Below, piece by piece: positions 32,996-43,900 of a stretch of DNA of 64,000 nucleotides. Positions within the stretch are counted from its first letter, which is position 1, and every line of letters begins with the position of its first letter. The notes under the pieces are model-generated. The model saw only the letters and a program-made list of their open reading frames with translations. It did not search any database and had not been told where the DNA came from. Source of the stretch: Pochonia chlamydosporia 170 (lineage: Eukaryota > Ascomycota > Sordariomycetes > Hypocreales > Clavicipitaceae); contig NC_035795.1 of the NCBI RefSeq assembly GCF_001653235.2, positions 2,735,001-2,799,000 of the forward strand, read 5' to 3'. The position numbers and the translations under genes are program-made.

Positions 32996-33796
32996 ATTGC
33001 TGCAGCAAAATCTTGAACCTTTCTTTTGTCCTGCTTCAACAGGCTCGCGCCTTGTTCGTAGCGGTTGTACGATTCTGAATAGCAGATGGCGGTCAGACGA
33101 TACCCAGCGGCGTGATGGATGGTCAGCGATATCCGATGTTGCTCTTGATTTTCTCCCCACATATATATTCTTTCTTTTTTTCTTTATTGGACCCATGATT
33201 ACGATAAAGATAGTGTGAAAGCGGTTACTGGGATAACAATATTTAGAAGTCGAAGAGTTGGCTGTAGGAGCACTCATAGACAATAGGGGCATTAGCATCC
33301 CAAATACAAATACAAATACAGAGCATAACGCAATTATGCCGTACAACGCGTTGCGCAAGTGACAGATCACTCGTAAAGTGAATAAGGAGGGGACGCGATG
33401 TAAAGGTACAATTAGAAGGAAAATGCTTTGCCTGGGAAGAAGATGGTCCAATGCTTCTTCATGCAGCCCAATTTCGTATTGTTTCTCCTTACAATCGACT
33501 TCGCGTGTGACACAACTTTTTACCGCTGTAACAGGAGTTTCTTCCACCACAATATGGATTACGTGCCATGGCGTTCATCACACGTTTTTCATGATTCAAT
33601 GTCCTGCCTGATTGTCAAGACCAAGCATCTTGAGTATCCCGTCACGTGCGCTCCATTCGCTGACTAAGCCAACTGCCTGCCTCCCTGCCTCATGCTGAGG
33701 AACCTCAACCTTGCAACCATGAACATTTCAGATTAAAAATCGACGTCCTCTGCGCTATTCTCGCCCGTTTCATCGATCAGCAACTCGCATAGTCGT
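32996..33796. other. Intergenic region
   Basis: 3' flank of the glycine-rich gene and promoter of TAF1. A minus-strand ORF at 32930-33550 overlaps the previous gene's 3' end and has no domain support. There is an ACAAAT triplication at about 33302-33320. Confidence 0.5.
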
Positions 33797-36700
33797 ATGC
33801 AGAAGCTTACGAGCGATGAGCATGGTTTAGGCGTTTCCGTATCCACCACGCCTCTGGAGGAAGCGACCCAGGGGAACGCGCCAACCGGACGTATCATGGC
33901 AGATGAGAAGGAGTTCTCGTCCTTTGACGAGAGCGCCTGGAAGGCACAAGATGCCGCTGATGATCGGGAAATTGCCCGGTTGTTAGAGCAGAGTCAAGAA
34001 GGAGGCAATAACTCTCTCAAGCTTGATGACACACCGTTTGATCAAAGCAACAAGGCAGATGACGCACAGGACTTTGAGGATATCAGCGACGACGACCTCC
34101 CCGATGAGGAGCCAAGCGCCAGTACCTCGTTGGAGATGCCGGCGCTGACTGATGATGGGGGCACCAGCAACGATGCAGACGATTTGTTTGGAGAAGGGCC
34201 ATCCTCCCCGACAGACCCCATTTTGGGTCCTCCATCACCGGGTCCTCGTGTTCGCGACACTGACACGGGCGATGACTCTCACCCTGTCGACTCGAGCCTC
34301 AGTTTTGCAGCCATTAATTTTGACCCAGATCCTCATTTGAACGGGGCCGCGAATCAAGATCCCGATATCCCAGCGCCGGCCGAAACAGTCGAGGACCTAC
34401 TCAAGGCCGCCTGGCCAGCTTACAAGAAGGGTCGTGTATTGACTTGGAGCGAACTCCTGCCGCCCAAGAAGGCTATCTGGAAAGAAAAAAAGCCCCTGAA
34501 GAAGCCGAAGCATCTTGTCACCAGCAAACTCAATCTTGACCCCGCTGCCGATCAAGAGAAAATGTTTCGCATTCCTGGCACTGCAACTTCCTCGTCTAAG
34601 CACCGAGCCCTCGAATTATCACACGCAGGACTTATTCGCTGCGCCAAGGATGGCTCTAACCAAGAAGAGGACAGGCTGCAGTACGACCTCGAGCATGAGT
34701 CCGACTCCGAAACCGTCATGGGATTCACCCTGCGGGATATTGAGCTTGCCTGTGAGGACTGGTCTGCGCAAATCAACGGAGTAGAGTCGGAATTTAAGAG
34801 GCGCGCGGCTGCTGAAAAGGAACCGCTACGGCCCAAGAAACAGGTCGAGGACCAAGACGATGAATGGGATGCCGAGTTTCTGATGGATACAACAGATGGA
34901 CAAACCCAACAGCCGAAGAAGAAGAGAGCAATCAAGTTGGGCCTCCCAGACATTCCTCGATATACTGCCCCCACGTTCGACAACTTTGAGGATGCGACAC
35001 GAAGGGGAGCCAAGAGAGTTCATCTGGACATGAACGACCCGCACCTGCTGCTGGAAACTGACATGCATCTTCGTGCGAAACGACCGCGTCTGGATTCAAA
35101 GGTCAAGCGTATGGCGAACGGCAACATGGGTCGAGATATATCCCAGCGATTCAACCTCTCAAACGACGAAGCGTACGAGCTGCTTAAAGAAAACCACCAG
35201 AGTAAAGTGCGCGCCACTCTGGGCAATATTTCCGTCGAACACAGTATGCCCGCCATCAAGTTGTCGTGGCCGTACTACAAGGTTAAGCTCGGTGGTACCA
35301 CAGACGAATATCATCGCCCTCGCTTCCGCTACAAAAAGTTCGCAGGTCATGCCATCAAATTCGACAAGCCGCAGCATCATAAGCGCAAGTTAATGAAGGG
35401 CAAGGCGCATGAAGTGTATCGCCTCTCAAAGGATCTTAGTCTTAGCGACAACTCAACAGCGGTGCTTTTTGAATACTGCGAGCCTAGACCACGAGTCCTC
35501 AACAACTTTGGCATGGGTACCAAATTGATCAACTATTATCGACGCAAGGACAACAATGAGGATGATCAGCTACCCAAGCAGGAGCTTGGTGAATACCGCA
35601 TGCTGTTGCCGGAGGATCGGTCACCATTCTCCCTGTTTGGTACCGTTGATTCTGGAGAGACAGTGCCCACACTGCACAATGAGATGTACCGGGCGCCGGT
35701 GTTCAAGCACACGCCTCGTGGAACCGACTTTCTGGTCGTCCGAAGCACGACTGGTGTAGAAGGCTCAAGATGGCACCTACACAAAATCGACCACTTACAC
35801 GTCGTCGGCCAAACGTTTCCTTCCGTGGATGTCCCTGGCCCGCATAGCAGACGAGTCACGAATGCATCTAAAAACAGAATGAAAATGTTGGCTTTCCGGA
35901 TGATAAGGCACAGCCAGAGTGACAACTGCCAGCTGTCAAGTATTACGAAGCACATTGCGGACTCCACTGACACGCAAAACCGACAGAAGCTCAAAGAATT
36001 CCTGCAATATGATCGGGATAGCGACGAGAAGGGTATGTGGCGACTGAAACCAAATGAGGTCTTGCCAGACGAGAATGCAATTCGCGCCATGATTAAGCCG
36101 GAAGAAGTGAGCCTTCTAGATGCCATGCAGCTAGGTATCAAAGAGCTTGAGGATGCTGGCTACGATCCGCGAAACGCCAACATTGATGATGATATCATGG
36201 ATGTTGATGCTGAAGAGGACGATGAGGATGAAGCTGGAAGCAAAGCGCCCAAGGGCGCAAAGAAGCCAGGCGAAAAGCAGGAAGAGACGCTGGCTGACAA
36301 GATGGCACCTTGGAAAACTACAAAGGCCTTTATCGACGCGTGTGCTCAAAAGGCAATGCTGCAGCTACATGGCGAGGGTGATCCAACAGGCCACGGCCTT
36401 GGATTCAGTTTCATTCGAACTTCGATGAAAGGTGGTTACATTGAGGCCGTTCAGGGCCCATTGGCTACGTCAGCCGACGCCATGGAGCGTGAGAAGCGTG
36501 CCAACGGCGGTCACGCCTACAACGTCAAGAAACAGCAAGCAATGTACGAAGAAGGTATCAAGGAGATTTGGGAGAAGCAAAAGACGACGCTTTCCGACCC
36601 GCAAGAACACGATGACAAGGATGTGGCTGTAACCGAAGACGAAGATGATAGATTCAACGTTCACGCCGCAGCGACTCCAGCGCAGTTCGACGACGGTACG

Positions 36701-37447
36701 AGTCAAATTAGTGGGTTTACATCTGCTAGTCGCCACCTCAAGAAAGCAATTCGCATTACGAGAGAGGTTCGTCTCCCAGACGGGACCACTCAATCACGGA
36801 GCGAAGTCGTTCACGATCCCGTCGTCATTTCGCAGTATATGAAGCGACGGACTGAGGCGGACTTAGAGCTTAAGGAGTACGTACTCAAAACTATTCAAAG
36901 AAGAAAGCGTGGCAAGCCACCGCCAAGTTGGAGGACACTGCCGCGGTCTGTCAAGGCACTGCACACTTGGCGTTGCTTGCGTGACATGTATCCACCGCCC
37001 AAGGGACGACAAGTGCCGTCTCCAGGTGCTGATACTGATGTAATTGGATTCGAACTCAGGGCACCTGCTTACGTATATCTATCCACAGCATCTACAGCTC
37101 CAGACCTACAGGTAATGCCGACCATGACCGTCTTGCAGGCATTAGGTAAGTTGGTATCCGTGTGGGGGTAATGGAAGACATGGTTAGACTAATAGCCGCG
37201 CAGAATCAAAAAGGAGCTCGAACGACTCGAGAAGAACAAAGCACGACGACAGGCCCGAGAACAGCAGAAAGAATTGCATCACAAGGCCAGCACTGGTGAC
37301 GCTGGGTCACCCGGCGCTATTGACAAGGTGCCTACAGGCACAACTCGCAAGTGTGCCAATTGTGGACAGGTTGGGCATATCAAGACAAACAAAAAGTATG
37401 GAATCCCTAGTATCCCCTCCTTCATCTCCATCGTTGGATTGGTTTGA
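33797..37447 (+). CDS. TAF1: TAF1, TFIID subunit 1
   Basis: Model: exons 33797-36876, 37089-37145 and 37204-37447, with introns of 212 and 58 bp (GTACGT and GTAAGT donors, CAG acceptors), 1126 residues. Reading straight through the first intron gives a frame that never reaches the conserved end. Splicing it yields DLELKDIYSSRPTGNADHDR, then GIRIKKELERLEKNKARRQ, as expected for TAF1. Order: acidic disordered N-terminus (1-200), DUF3591 core (about 480-1000, with MAPWKTTKAFIDACAQKAML and HGLGFSFIRTSMKGGYIEA), then a zinc knuckle start CANCGQVGHIKTNKK. The protein is the scaffold of TFIID in the nucleus. An alternative start at 33896 (MADEKEF) would shorten it by 33 residues. The last knuckle cysteine and the usual LCPLLNG tail are not found, so the 3' end is uncertain. 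Confidence 0.88.
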
Positions 37448-37910
37448 GGTTGTCTCTCGCGAGGAAGGTAATGAAGATACTCGCAAGAAGAAGAAGAGAA
37501 AGACGTCAGTCCTGCGCCGTTTGATGCAGGCATCAGACCGTGAAGCTAGGCATGCGGAAGTGCGCCGTCAAGTTGACGAGAGAGCTGCAGCCAAACTGGC
37601 GAGAAGGGACTTGAAAGAGGCAGAAAGGTTGAAAGTTCAACGTGAACGTGAGCAAAATCGGGTGAGAATGGCGCAGGAAAAAGAAAAGGCAAAGATGGAA
37701 GAGGAAGCAGCGAAGGAACGGAAGAGGAGAGCGCAGGAACTGGCTCGCAACGAAAAACGACTTCAAGCGGGTGAGCAACGTCGCAAGGCGCAAGAAGAGA
37801 AAGAACAGCGTCGAACTCGACGTCTTAGGCTGGAAGAGGAGAAACAGAGGAAGAGGGAGGAAAAGAAAAAAGCTGCCCCCAAATTCAATTATGGTCGTTG
37901 CCGGGGATGA
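37398..37910 (+). CDS. Charged coiled-coil ORF overlapping the TAF1 3' end
   Basis: An ATG at 37398 opens 170 codons: MESLVSPPSSPSLDWFEVV, then a highly basic/acidic helix rich in Lys, Arg, Glu and Ala from residue 30 onwards, ending KFNYGRCRG. The frame differs from the TAF1 frame and overlaps its last 50 bp. It may be a separate small gene, or the true TAF1 C-terminus reached by an intron from GTATGG at 37396. One acceptor at 37498 would keep the frame, but without a good branch site. The opposite strand mirrors it as a Phe/Leu-rich ORF, a shadow of the Lys/Glu codons. No homologous domain is recognised. Confidence 0.4.
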   Translation: MESLVSPPSSPSLDWFEVVSREEGNEDTRKKKKRKTSVLRRLMQASDREARHAEVRRQVDERAAAKLARRDLKEAERLKVQREREQNRVRMAQEKEKAKMEEEAAKERKRRAQELARNEKRLQAGEQRRKAQEEKEQRRTRRLRLEEEKQRKREEKKKAAPKFNYGRCRG

Positions 37911-38859
37911 TAGTGTCATCTCGTCTGCCCATCTATCCCGCCACTCAGATTCGGGCCAACTACACATTCCCTATTTTTTTTTCACAATTTGAACACGAGG
38001 CTAACATGGGTTGCAAAAAGATTATGTCCGTTGCTTAACGGTACGATGAAAGCGGACAACGGCGCAGCAGAACACGGCGGCTTTGGTAATTACAGCGCCC
38101 CAACGATGAGTGCTGGGTCGCCGCCATGAGCAACCGGCTCCTGGCGTGGGAGGCCGCCGAGCGTACTTTGTATTCTACTTGAACTTTACATGATTAGGCC
38201 AGGCTGGCTTCGTCCCGGTTTCGGTTTCGGTTTCACTGAGATGAAGGGTTTAGTGCAATACCAGAGCGGACATATTGCATGGCGCACGGCGTTTTGGTTG
38301 TTAGCTAGCCACGGAGGATAGCGCTAGAATGGGAACAGGACTACAGAGTAATAATACCCTTGGTATGATTTTATATGTTTCTTTTTCTCCCTTTGCCTCT
38401 CTTTCTTTTTGTTCAACACGCCTACGTGACTGGTTTCTTGTGTTGCCGCCTTCGATCCCTGTGTGCACGGTCAAACTGTAAATAGAACAAAGAGTTTCGG
38501 TCAATCATGTCACTGGCCACAGCTACCAAGGTTGGACCTTGGACTAGGTAGGCATCGACCCTATGCTTTGACCTTTGGTCATACTCACATGATGACTTCA
38601 CCATTCTAATCGATTTGGTAGACTCTGCGCTTAACCTTCAAACTTTCCGTCTTCCTCCTCTACCTGTGACCTAGTGTCATCGTAAAGTCTAACAATGCAT
38701 TCAGAAGAGCATACTTGCCGTAACCTCTGGAGGGCATATAAACAGGAGTGTGTCCCCTGGTTCCGCCCATCAATCCAGCGGAATATCTGGCATATGCAAC
38801 TTTGTGATACACGCAAACCCAGACACACATCACTGTACGAACGACACGGACATCACGAC
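37911..38859. promoter_or_regulatory. Intergenic region with TATA box upstream of the ankyrin gene
   Basis: No gene seen. TATAAA at 38737-38742 lies about 120 bp before the ATG at 38860, which argues against the longer in-frame start at 38695. A GGTTTC triplication occurs at about 38217-38234. Confidence 0.5.
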
Positions 38860-40602
38860 ATGGGGGCTCAATCAACAGGCGGGCATTCATCGACGGAACA
38901 CGTCCTTCCCGTTCGACCGGCACAGGGTGAAGAGGCGCACATTCTCAAGATGCCGGTTGAGATCATCCACAACATTGCCGACGAGCTCCCCACGGCGCGG
39001 GACAAGTGCAGCTTGTGCAGGACAAGCCGAGACCTGAATTTTATCGTGCGAGACAAGCTGTATCGGCATGGGGGAATTCGTGTCGCAAATGACATTCTCA
39101 AGTTTGCCGCGAAAAAGGGGTTCGTGAGCGTCGCGAACAGGGCCCTGGCATATGGCGCCGAGATAGACGCTGCGACTGGACACGACTACGAGACAGCGCT
39201 TATGATCGCCTGTCGGAGCAAGAAGATGAACATGATTGAGTACATGGTAAATCATGGAGCGAACATCAACAACAGCGGCAGCCGAGATGGGGGCACGCCA
39301 TTGCTCCTTTCAGCCTGGAGCCAGGACATTGAAGCTGTCAAGTACCTCATTGCGAAAGGTGCTGATGGCAATGTCCGCAACCGCTACGGGGAAACAGCTC
39401 TACACCTCGCTGTTAAGAAAGACAACCTCCCGCTAGTAGAGCATATCTTGGAAACGACCGCCGTGGATGTCAATTCGACTTGTGTGGGGGGGTTTACGCC
39501 TCTGCTCAGCGCTCTGCGAGCTCGGAATACGCCCATCGCCAAGATGCTGCTCGACCGTGGTGCAAACCCCACGTATAGCATCGCCCATGGCGACTGGGTC
39601 TTTGGCCCGGCACTGCGTAGCGATGATGCGGATACGATGAAGGAGGTTCTGGACTTGGGTATCAGTCCGCACATCGCCGACGGAAATATGCGAACGCCGT
39701 TGTCCTTGGTAGCGGAGAAGGGCTGCGCTCGGAAGATGAGGTTGTTGATCGAGCACGGCGCCGACGTCGATGCCGTGGATCCCAATGGCAAGTCGCCTCT
39801 TATGCATGCTGCGTTTTGCGAGGCGACACATGCGATGGAAGAGCTCCTCGCCCACGGTGCCAGGCTTGACATCACAGATACGGATGGCCTTACAGCGTCG
39901 CATCTTGCCGCCTGCGACGGGAAGCTTCGCAGCATGAATGTTCTTCTCAACCACAACGCAGACGTCGATATCGAAGACAAGCATGGCCACACCCCGTTAT
40001 ATCGAGCAGCTGAGCTGCAGTACCGAAGCGAACCCATCAACCTGCTCTTGAACCGGGGAGGGAGTCTCCATGCCCTCACGCCAGGCGACGATACGCCTCT
40101 CATGGTTGCGAGCCGCACAGCCAACACCATCTGCGTCGCGACTCTTCTCGAGGGCGGCGCAGATCCAAACGCCCAGGACAGTAATGGTGTTTCTGCGTTG
40201 GCTCATGCCTTCCGCGCAGCAGAGCAGCTGCAGAAAGTAAGAGCCGGACCTCGTCTGCCTGTCAGCTTTCTTCCCAGCATCACGCCCGGCAACCAATTCA
40301 CTCCTGCGCCTTCCACCCCCCTACGAGGCGGCGAGCAGTTCCGGTGGGCAGAAAGATTGACCGTGGACGACATGGCTGCCCTGTATGGAAAAAAGCAGGA
40401 CAAACGGCCGCAGACTGTTTTCACGCCGTGGGAGGAGACGGTGAAATTGCTGGTGTCGGCTGGCGCGGACCCGTACCTGCCTGATCAGGAGTGGGTGACG
40501 CCGATGGCGATTGCGTTCAGGATGACGGGGAGAGTTTGGGTGGATGAATTGCTGGTTGGAAGACGATCTGGGTCTCGTAAGAGAAGGAATAGTACGCCAT
40601 AG
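38860..40602 (+). CDS. F-box-like ankyrin-repeat protein
   Basis: Intronless, 580 residues from MGAQSTGG. The open frame extends 55 codons upstream, but those lie over the TATA box. Residues about 29-70 (ILKMPVEIIHNIADELPTA, then CRTSRDLNFIVRDKLYRHGG) form an F-box-like segment. About a dozen ankyrin repeats follow (about 75-420) with typical TPLLLSAW, ETALHLAVKKDNLPLVEHIL, RTPLSLVAEKG and KSPLMHAAFCEATHAMEELL consensus pieces. A proline-rich insert (about 430-490) precedes a last repeat at LLVSAGADPYLPDQEWVTP. The C-terminus is basic. F-box/ankyrin proteins can recruit substrates to SCF ubiquitin ligases. No partner is visible here, and these families expand quickly in fungi. Confidence 0.85.
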   Translation: MGAQSTGGHSSTEHVLPVRPAQGEEAHILKMPVEIIHNIADELPTARDKCSLCRTSRDLNFIVRDKLYRHGGIRVANDILKFAAKKGFVSVANRALAYGAEIDAATGHDYETALMIACRSKKMNMIEYMVNHGANINNSGSRDGGTPLLLSAWSQDIEAVKYLIAKGADGNVRNRYGETALHLAVKKDNLPLVEHILETTAVDVNSTCVGGFTPLLSALRARNTPIAKMLLDRGANPTYSIAHGDWVFGPALRSDDADTMKEVLDLGISPHIADGNMRTPLSLVAEKGCARKMRLLIEHGADVDAVDPNGKSPLMHAAFCEATHAMEELLAHGARLDITDTDGLTASHLAACDGKLRSMNVLLNHNADVDIEDKHGHTPLYRAAELQYRSEPINLLLNRGGSLHALTPGDDTPLMVASRTANTICVATLLEGGADPNAQDSNGVSALAHAFRAAEQLQKVRAGPRLPVSFLPSITPGNQFTPAPSTPLRGGEQFRWAERLTVDDMAALYGKKQDKRPQTVFTPWEETVKLLVSAGADPYLPDQEWVTPMAIAFRMTGRVWVDELLVGRRSGSRKRRNSTP

Positions 40603-40765
40603 ACTGGGCTTTGAGCATCTACGGATCGGCGTTTGGAGAGGGCATAAAATGCATAGAATTTTGGCATCACATGGCGGTGGTCAGTCTGCTGATATCCGGT
40701 GGATATTAGCTTTTTTCATATTTCTTGGATTTACTGTACAACATATTTGGTGGATAGGGAACGCA

Positions 40766-40980
40766 TCTAGATTGGTTTAAGTATTAGACTGTAAAACAGA
40801 ATCATAGGGTGGTTGAGGATTTTAGCTGTTTTCGGTATTAGACTGGACAACAGAATCATAGGGTGGCTGGGCATCTTAGATTGTTTTAAAGTATTAGACT
40901 GTATAACAGAACTATAGAATAGTTGCCCAACTTAGATTGTCTTCAAGTATTAGACTGGACAGCATAATTAGAATAGTTAC
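40766..40980 (+). repeat. 55-bp tandem repeat, four units
   Basis: GTATTAGACTG recurs at 40781, 40835, 40891 and 40947 (spacing 54, 56, 56). Units share RCAGAAYYATAGRRTRGTTG and an AGATTGTTTTAA-like block. It lies just 3' of the ankyrin gene. Confidence 0.8.
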
Positions 40981-43900
40981 AATAATATTGCAGGTTGAGA
41001 TAAAACCGGCGCAGGGTAAATGGGTGGTGCTGTGTGGTGGTTCATCAATTCCGGCACGGCTGATGACGGACAATTTGAGAAATCACAACGTAAAATTTGT
41101 TTCAAAACACCAATGTGAGCAGTTCAGATCGCCGTTGACAAATCTCTGCCATTGATCGCTTCGCGGTGGTTTGCCGAGGCATTTCACTCCTCCGTAAGCG
41201 GTTTCGTGGCGGATCGAGTCGTGCATCATATCATCGTCGACGAGAGCGAAACGAGCCAGATGTTCCAATGACAACCGTGAAATCGAAGCTTGGAAGTCCA
41301 GGGCCCTTGTTCAAGCTTCAGAATGAAGACTCAAGGACCAAGATTATTCGTCGACCTGCATGAGCAAGAACGAGGGGACGTGGCCATGGACAAGCATGAT
41401 GCAAGCATCTCAGAGTTATTTTTAGATTCTCCGTGGGAGGGGCTGACCAGGTGCCAATCGGCTGCGTCAACTTGGGGTCGGGGATGCAGTCATTGCAGGG
41501 CTGTACCAAAACTGGGACACAGTCTTCCCACACAACATGCTGGTTTGAGTTCGCCAGTGGATTTGGAAGAGACTTGGGATCTGCATCGTGCCCGGTCTTG
41601 TTGCCGTTCCATGTGAAGGCGCTTACGCAATACTGATGCTCGCATGCTCTGACATGCTGCTGGGCAAGGCAAGGCAGCAGCAGATACGCCAATGGAGCTG
41701 GTGACGAACATCAACAACACAAGTCAAGTTCACCTCGCGGCCTCGTGGCTGAGTAGCAAGTAGCTCTTCCATCAGGCTAAAAGTGCGGAGTGCAAGCAGG
41801 CAATTCCTCGTCTTGCAGCAGAGCTTGAGGGCGAAGGCTGCGGCTCCGTTGTTGATTGTTGAACTTGGGGGCATCCCTCGTCGCCTTATCGCGTCAATCT
41901 TGTTTGTGAAACTCTCAAATGGAAACAAGAACAAACTGCTACCGCCGCCGCCAGGGGGTAGGTTTCTGAACAAAGAGCCAAGAAACTCCCGCCCAGGGTC
42001 AGACAGCAGAGTTTCCTGGCAGACGGTACAACCATGGCGCTTAGAATCTCGGGAGCCAACTTAAGCGGCTGTCTTGTCCGGTGGATGTGTTCAACGGTGC
42101 TGGCTGGGTGCATGTGGATCTCACGCAAGTTTGGTGACAGATGGTTGCTGCATCGTAAACGTAAAAATAGTAACCACGTGGGAAGGGTCGCATGTTTGTG
42201 ATGAGCAGAACGTCCCTGACTTCCATGCACCTATGCCGGCCTTGTTTTGTCAGGCAGTGGTCTCATGTTGTAGAGTCGAATGATTGAAAACTGGAAACCA
42301 CATGCAACTTTAAACCCTGATGCCAAATTGCTGATGGCAGCGAAGTGACAAGTCGTGCATGTGGTGATGGAACTGCTAATTGGCTCATGAAGCGCCTGCA
42401 TGATGCTCTGTGCCCAACAAAGACAAAGTATTGTGACGAACCGACCTGCAGCGCGACTTGTTCTAACACGACGCATCTCTTGAGAGATGCCCCTTGAGGC
42501 AGCCGAGTTGATGCTGAGAGTGCGGGAGTCTGGGACCTTTGCATATTTGCATAATCTCAAGCAGAGACGTTCAATGCCCGCCAACTTGGGAAATGTTGTT
42601 CATCTGACCCACTGTGCTGGACATTGTTATGGCATCCTTGTCTGTGGTGTTTCAGTCACTGTTGAGTTTGTGCTCCGCATGGCATTATTTATTCCGGTCT
42701 CGTTTGGCAGTTTGCCATCAATTGCCTCGCGTTTTAGCTCTGCACAATAAGCTCGAAACCGTCACGCGCTGTCCTGCAGGAGTTGCTCTGGGGGTTGACA
42801 ACATCGATGGCCAAAGCGCTGTCTCCCTCACCCCGAGGACCGGGTATGCCCGTTTGGTTTTAGGTTTTCAGGGTCAAGCTCTGGCACAAGGTCGATGTGG
42901 GTGTCATGCATGAAAGCGGTCGAAAGTTTCCAACTTGACACTGTGATGAATCTGATGATGGCCTGCTTTGCATCTGCTGGGCTTTGAAAGCCACTCAACC
43001 TGGCGAGGACGAATTGTCGAGTGGTGGCGGAACACAGCCTCAACACAATGACAAGCGGCACGGTGCCAAGCCATATTGAAGAGGGCGAAGCACGGGTCGA
43101 TTTCAATTTCAATCACAATCGCAGTCATCTCGTATAGATTAGAACGATATTTGCCATCTTTGACCATTGTTGGATGTGTCGCGTCCTGTGATGCCTCAGG
43201 CGACGAGCATCTCAGGCTGCGAGCGCATTGTGGAGGAAAGGGGCGAACAAGATTTGAAAGTCGAGGCAAATCGAAATGAAAATTGTTGTCTGGTTTGACA
43301 CGAAGAGGGAAAGGGCAGGGCGGATCCAAGCCTGGCACTTGCACCATCCGGGCAGGTCAATGGGTTTGCTGGTCGCAAAGAAGGAAAGAGCTAAAGACGC
43401 CAACGGTCAGGACCACAAAAAAAAAATTGACACACTGACGGAATGTGGCATCACCAATTCATACATATCAAAGCGGACAATAGAGCCGAGACGACGAGAA
43501 GGCCCGGTTTGGGTTTTGCTCCAACCAGGAGATCCTGCACTCGAGAAAAATGTAAATCATTCAAGGCGACAAGGGGTAAAGAAAACAAAGTGCGATTATG
43601 TTAATCATCGCGTTTGCTGCCCCCGAAAAAATGAGAGAGGTCAACTGAATCAGAGCCAACATGAATTCAAGGTCTCGTTCAATTGTGCATGAAGCAGAAC
43701 GTGGGGACTCTTACTACCAGACTGCACAACTACCAAGGTACCTAGGTAGGCATAATGTAGCGGGACTAGACATTGATGGCAAGCTTTAGATGGCCCACAA
43801 GATGACGCCAGGGCAGGAAGGAGCTGGTTAGTGCTGTGCAGTCTGGTGCGAACTGGGAAGGAACCAGCTTGAGCCAGACAAGACTCCAGATGTCCTCTGT

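Noticed and set aside
32930..33550. Minus-strand ORF of 206 codons
   Set aside because: Overlaps the end of the glycine-rich gene and its 3' flank. The hydrophobic run looks accidental.
37533..37967. Minus-strand Phe/Leu-rich ORF of 144 codons
   Set aside because: It is the reverse-strand image of the Lys/Glu-rich coiled-coil ORF; composition explains the open frame.
38695..38859. Longer start for the ankyrin protein
   Set aside because: It spans a TATA box at 38737-38742, and the extra 55 residues show no domain.
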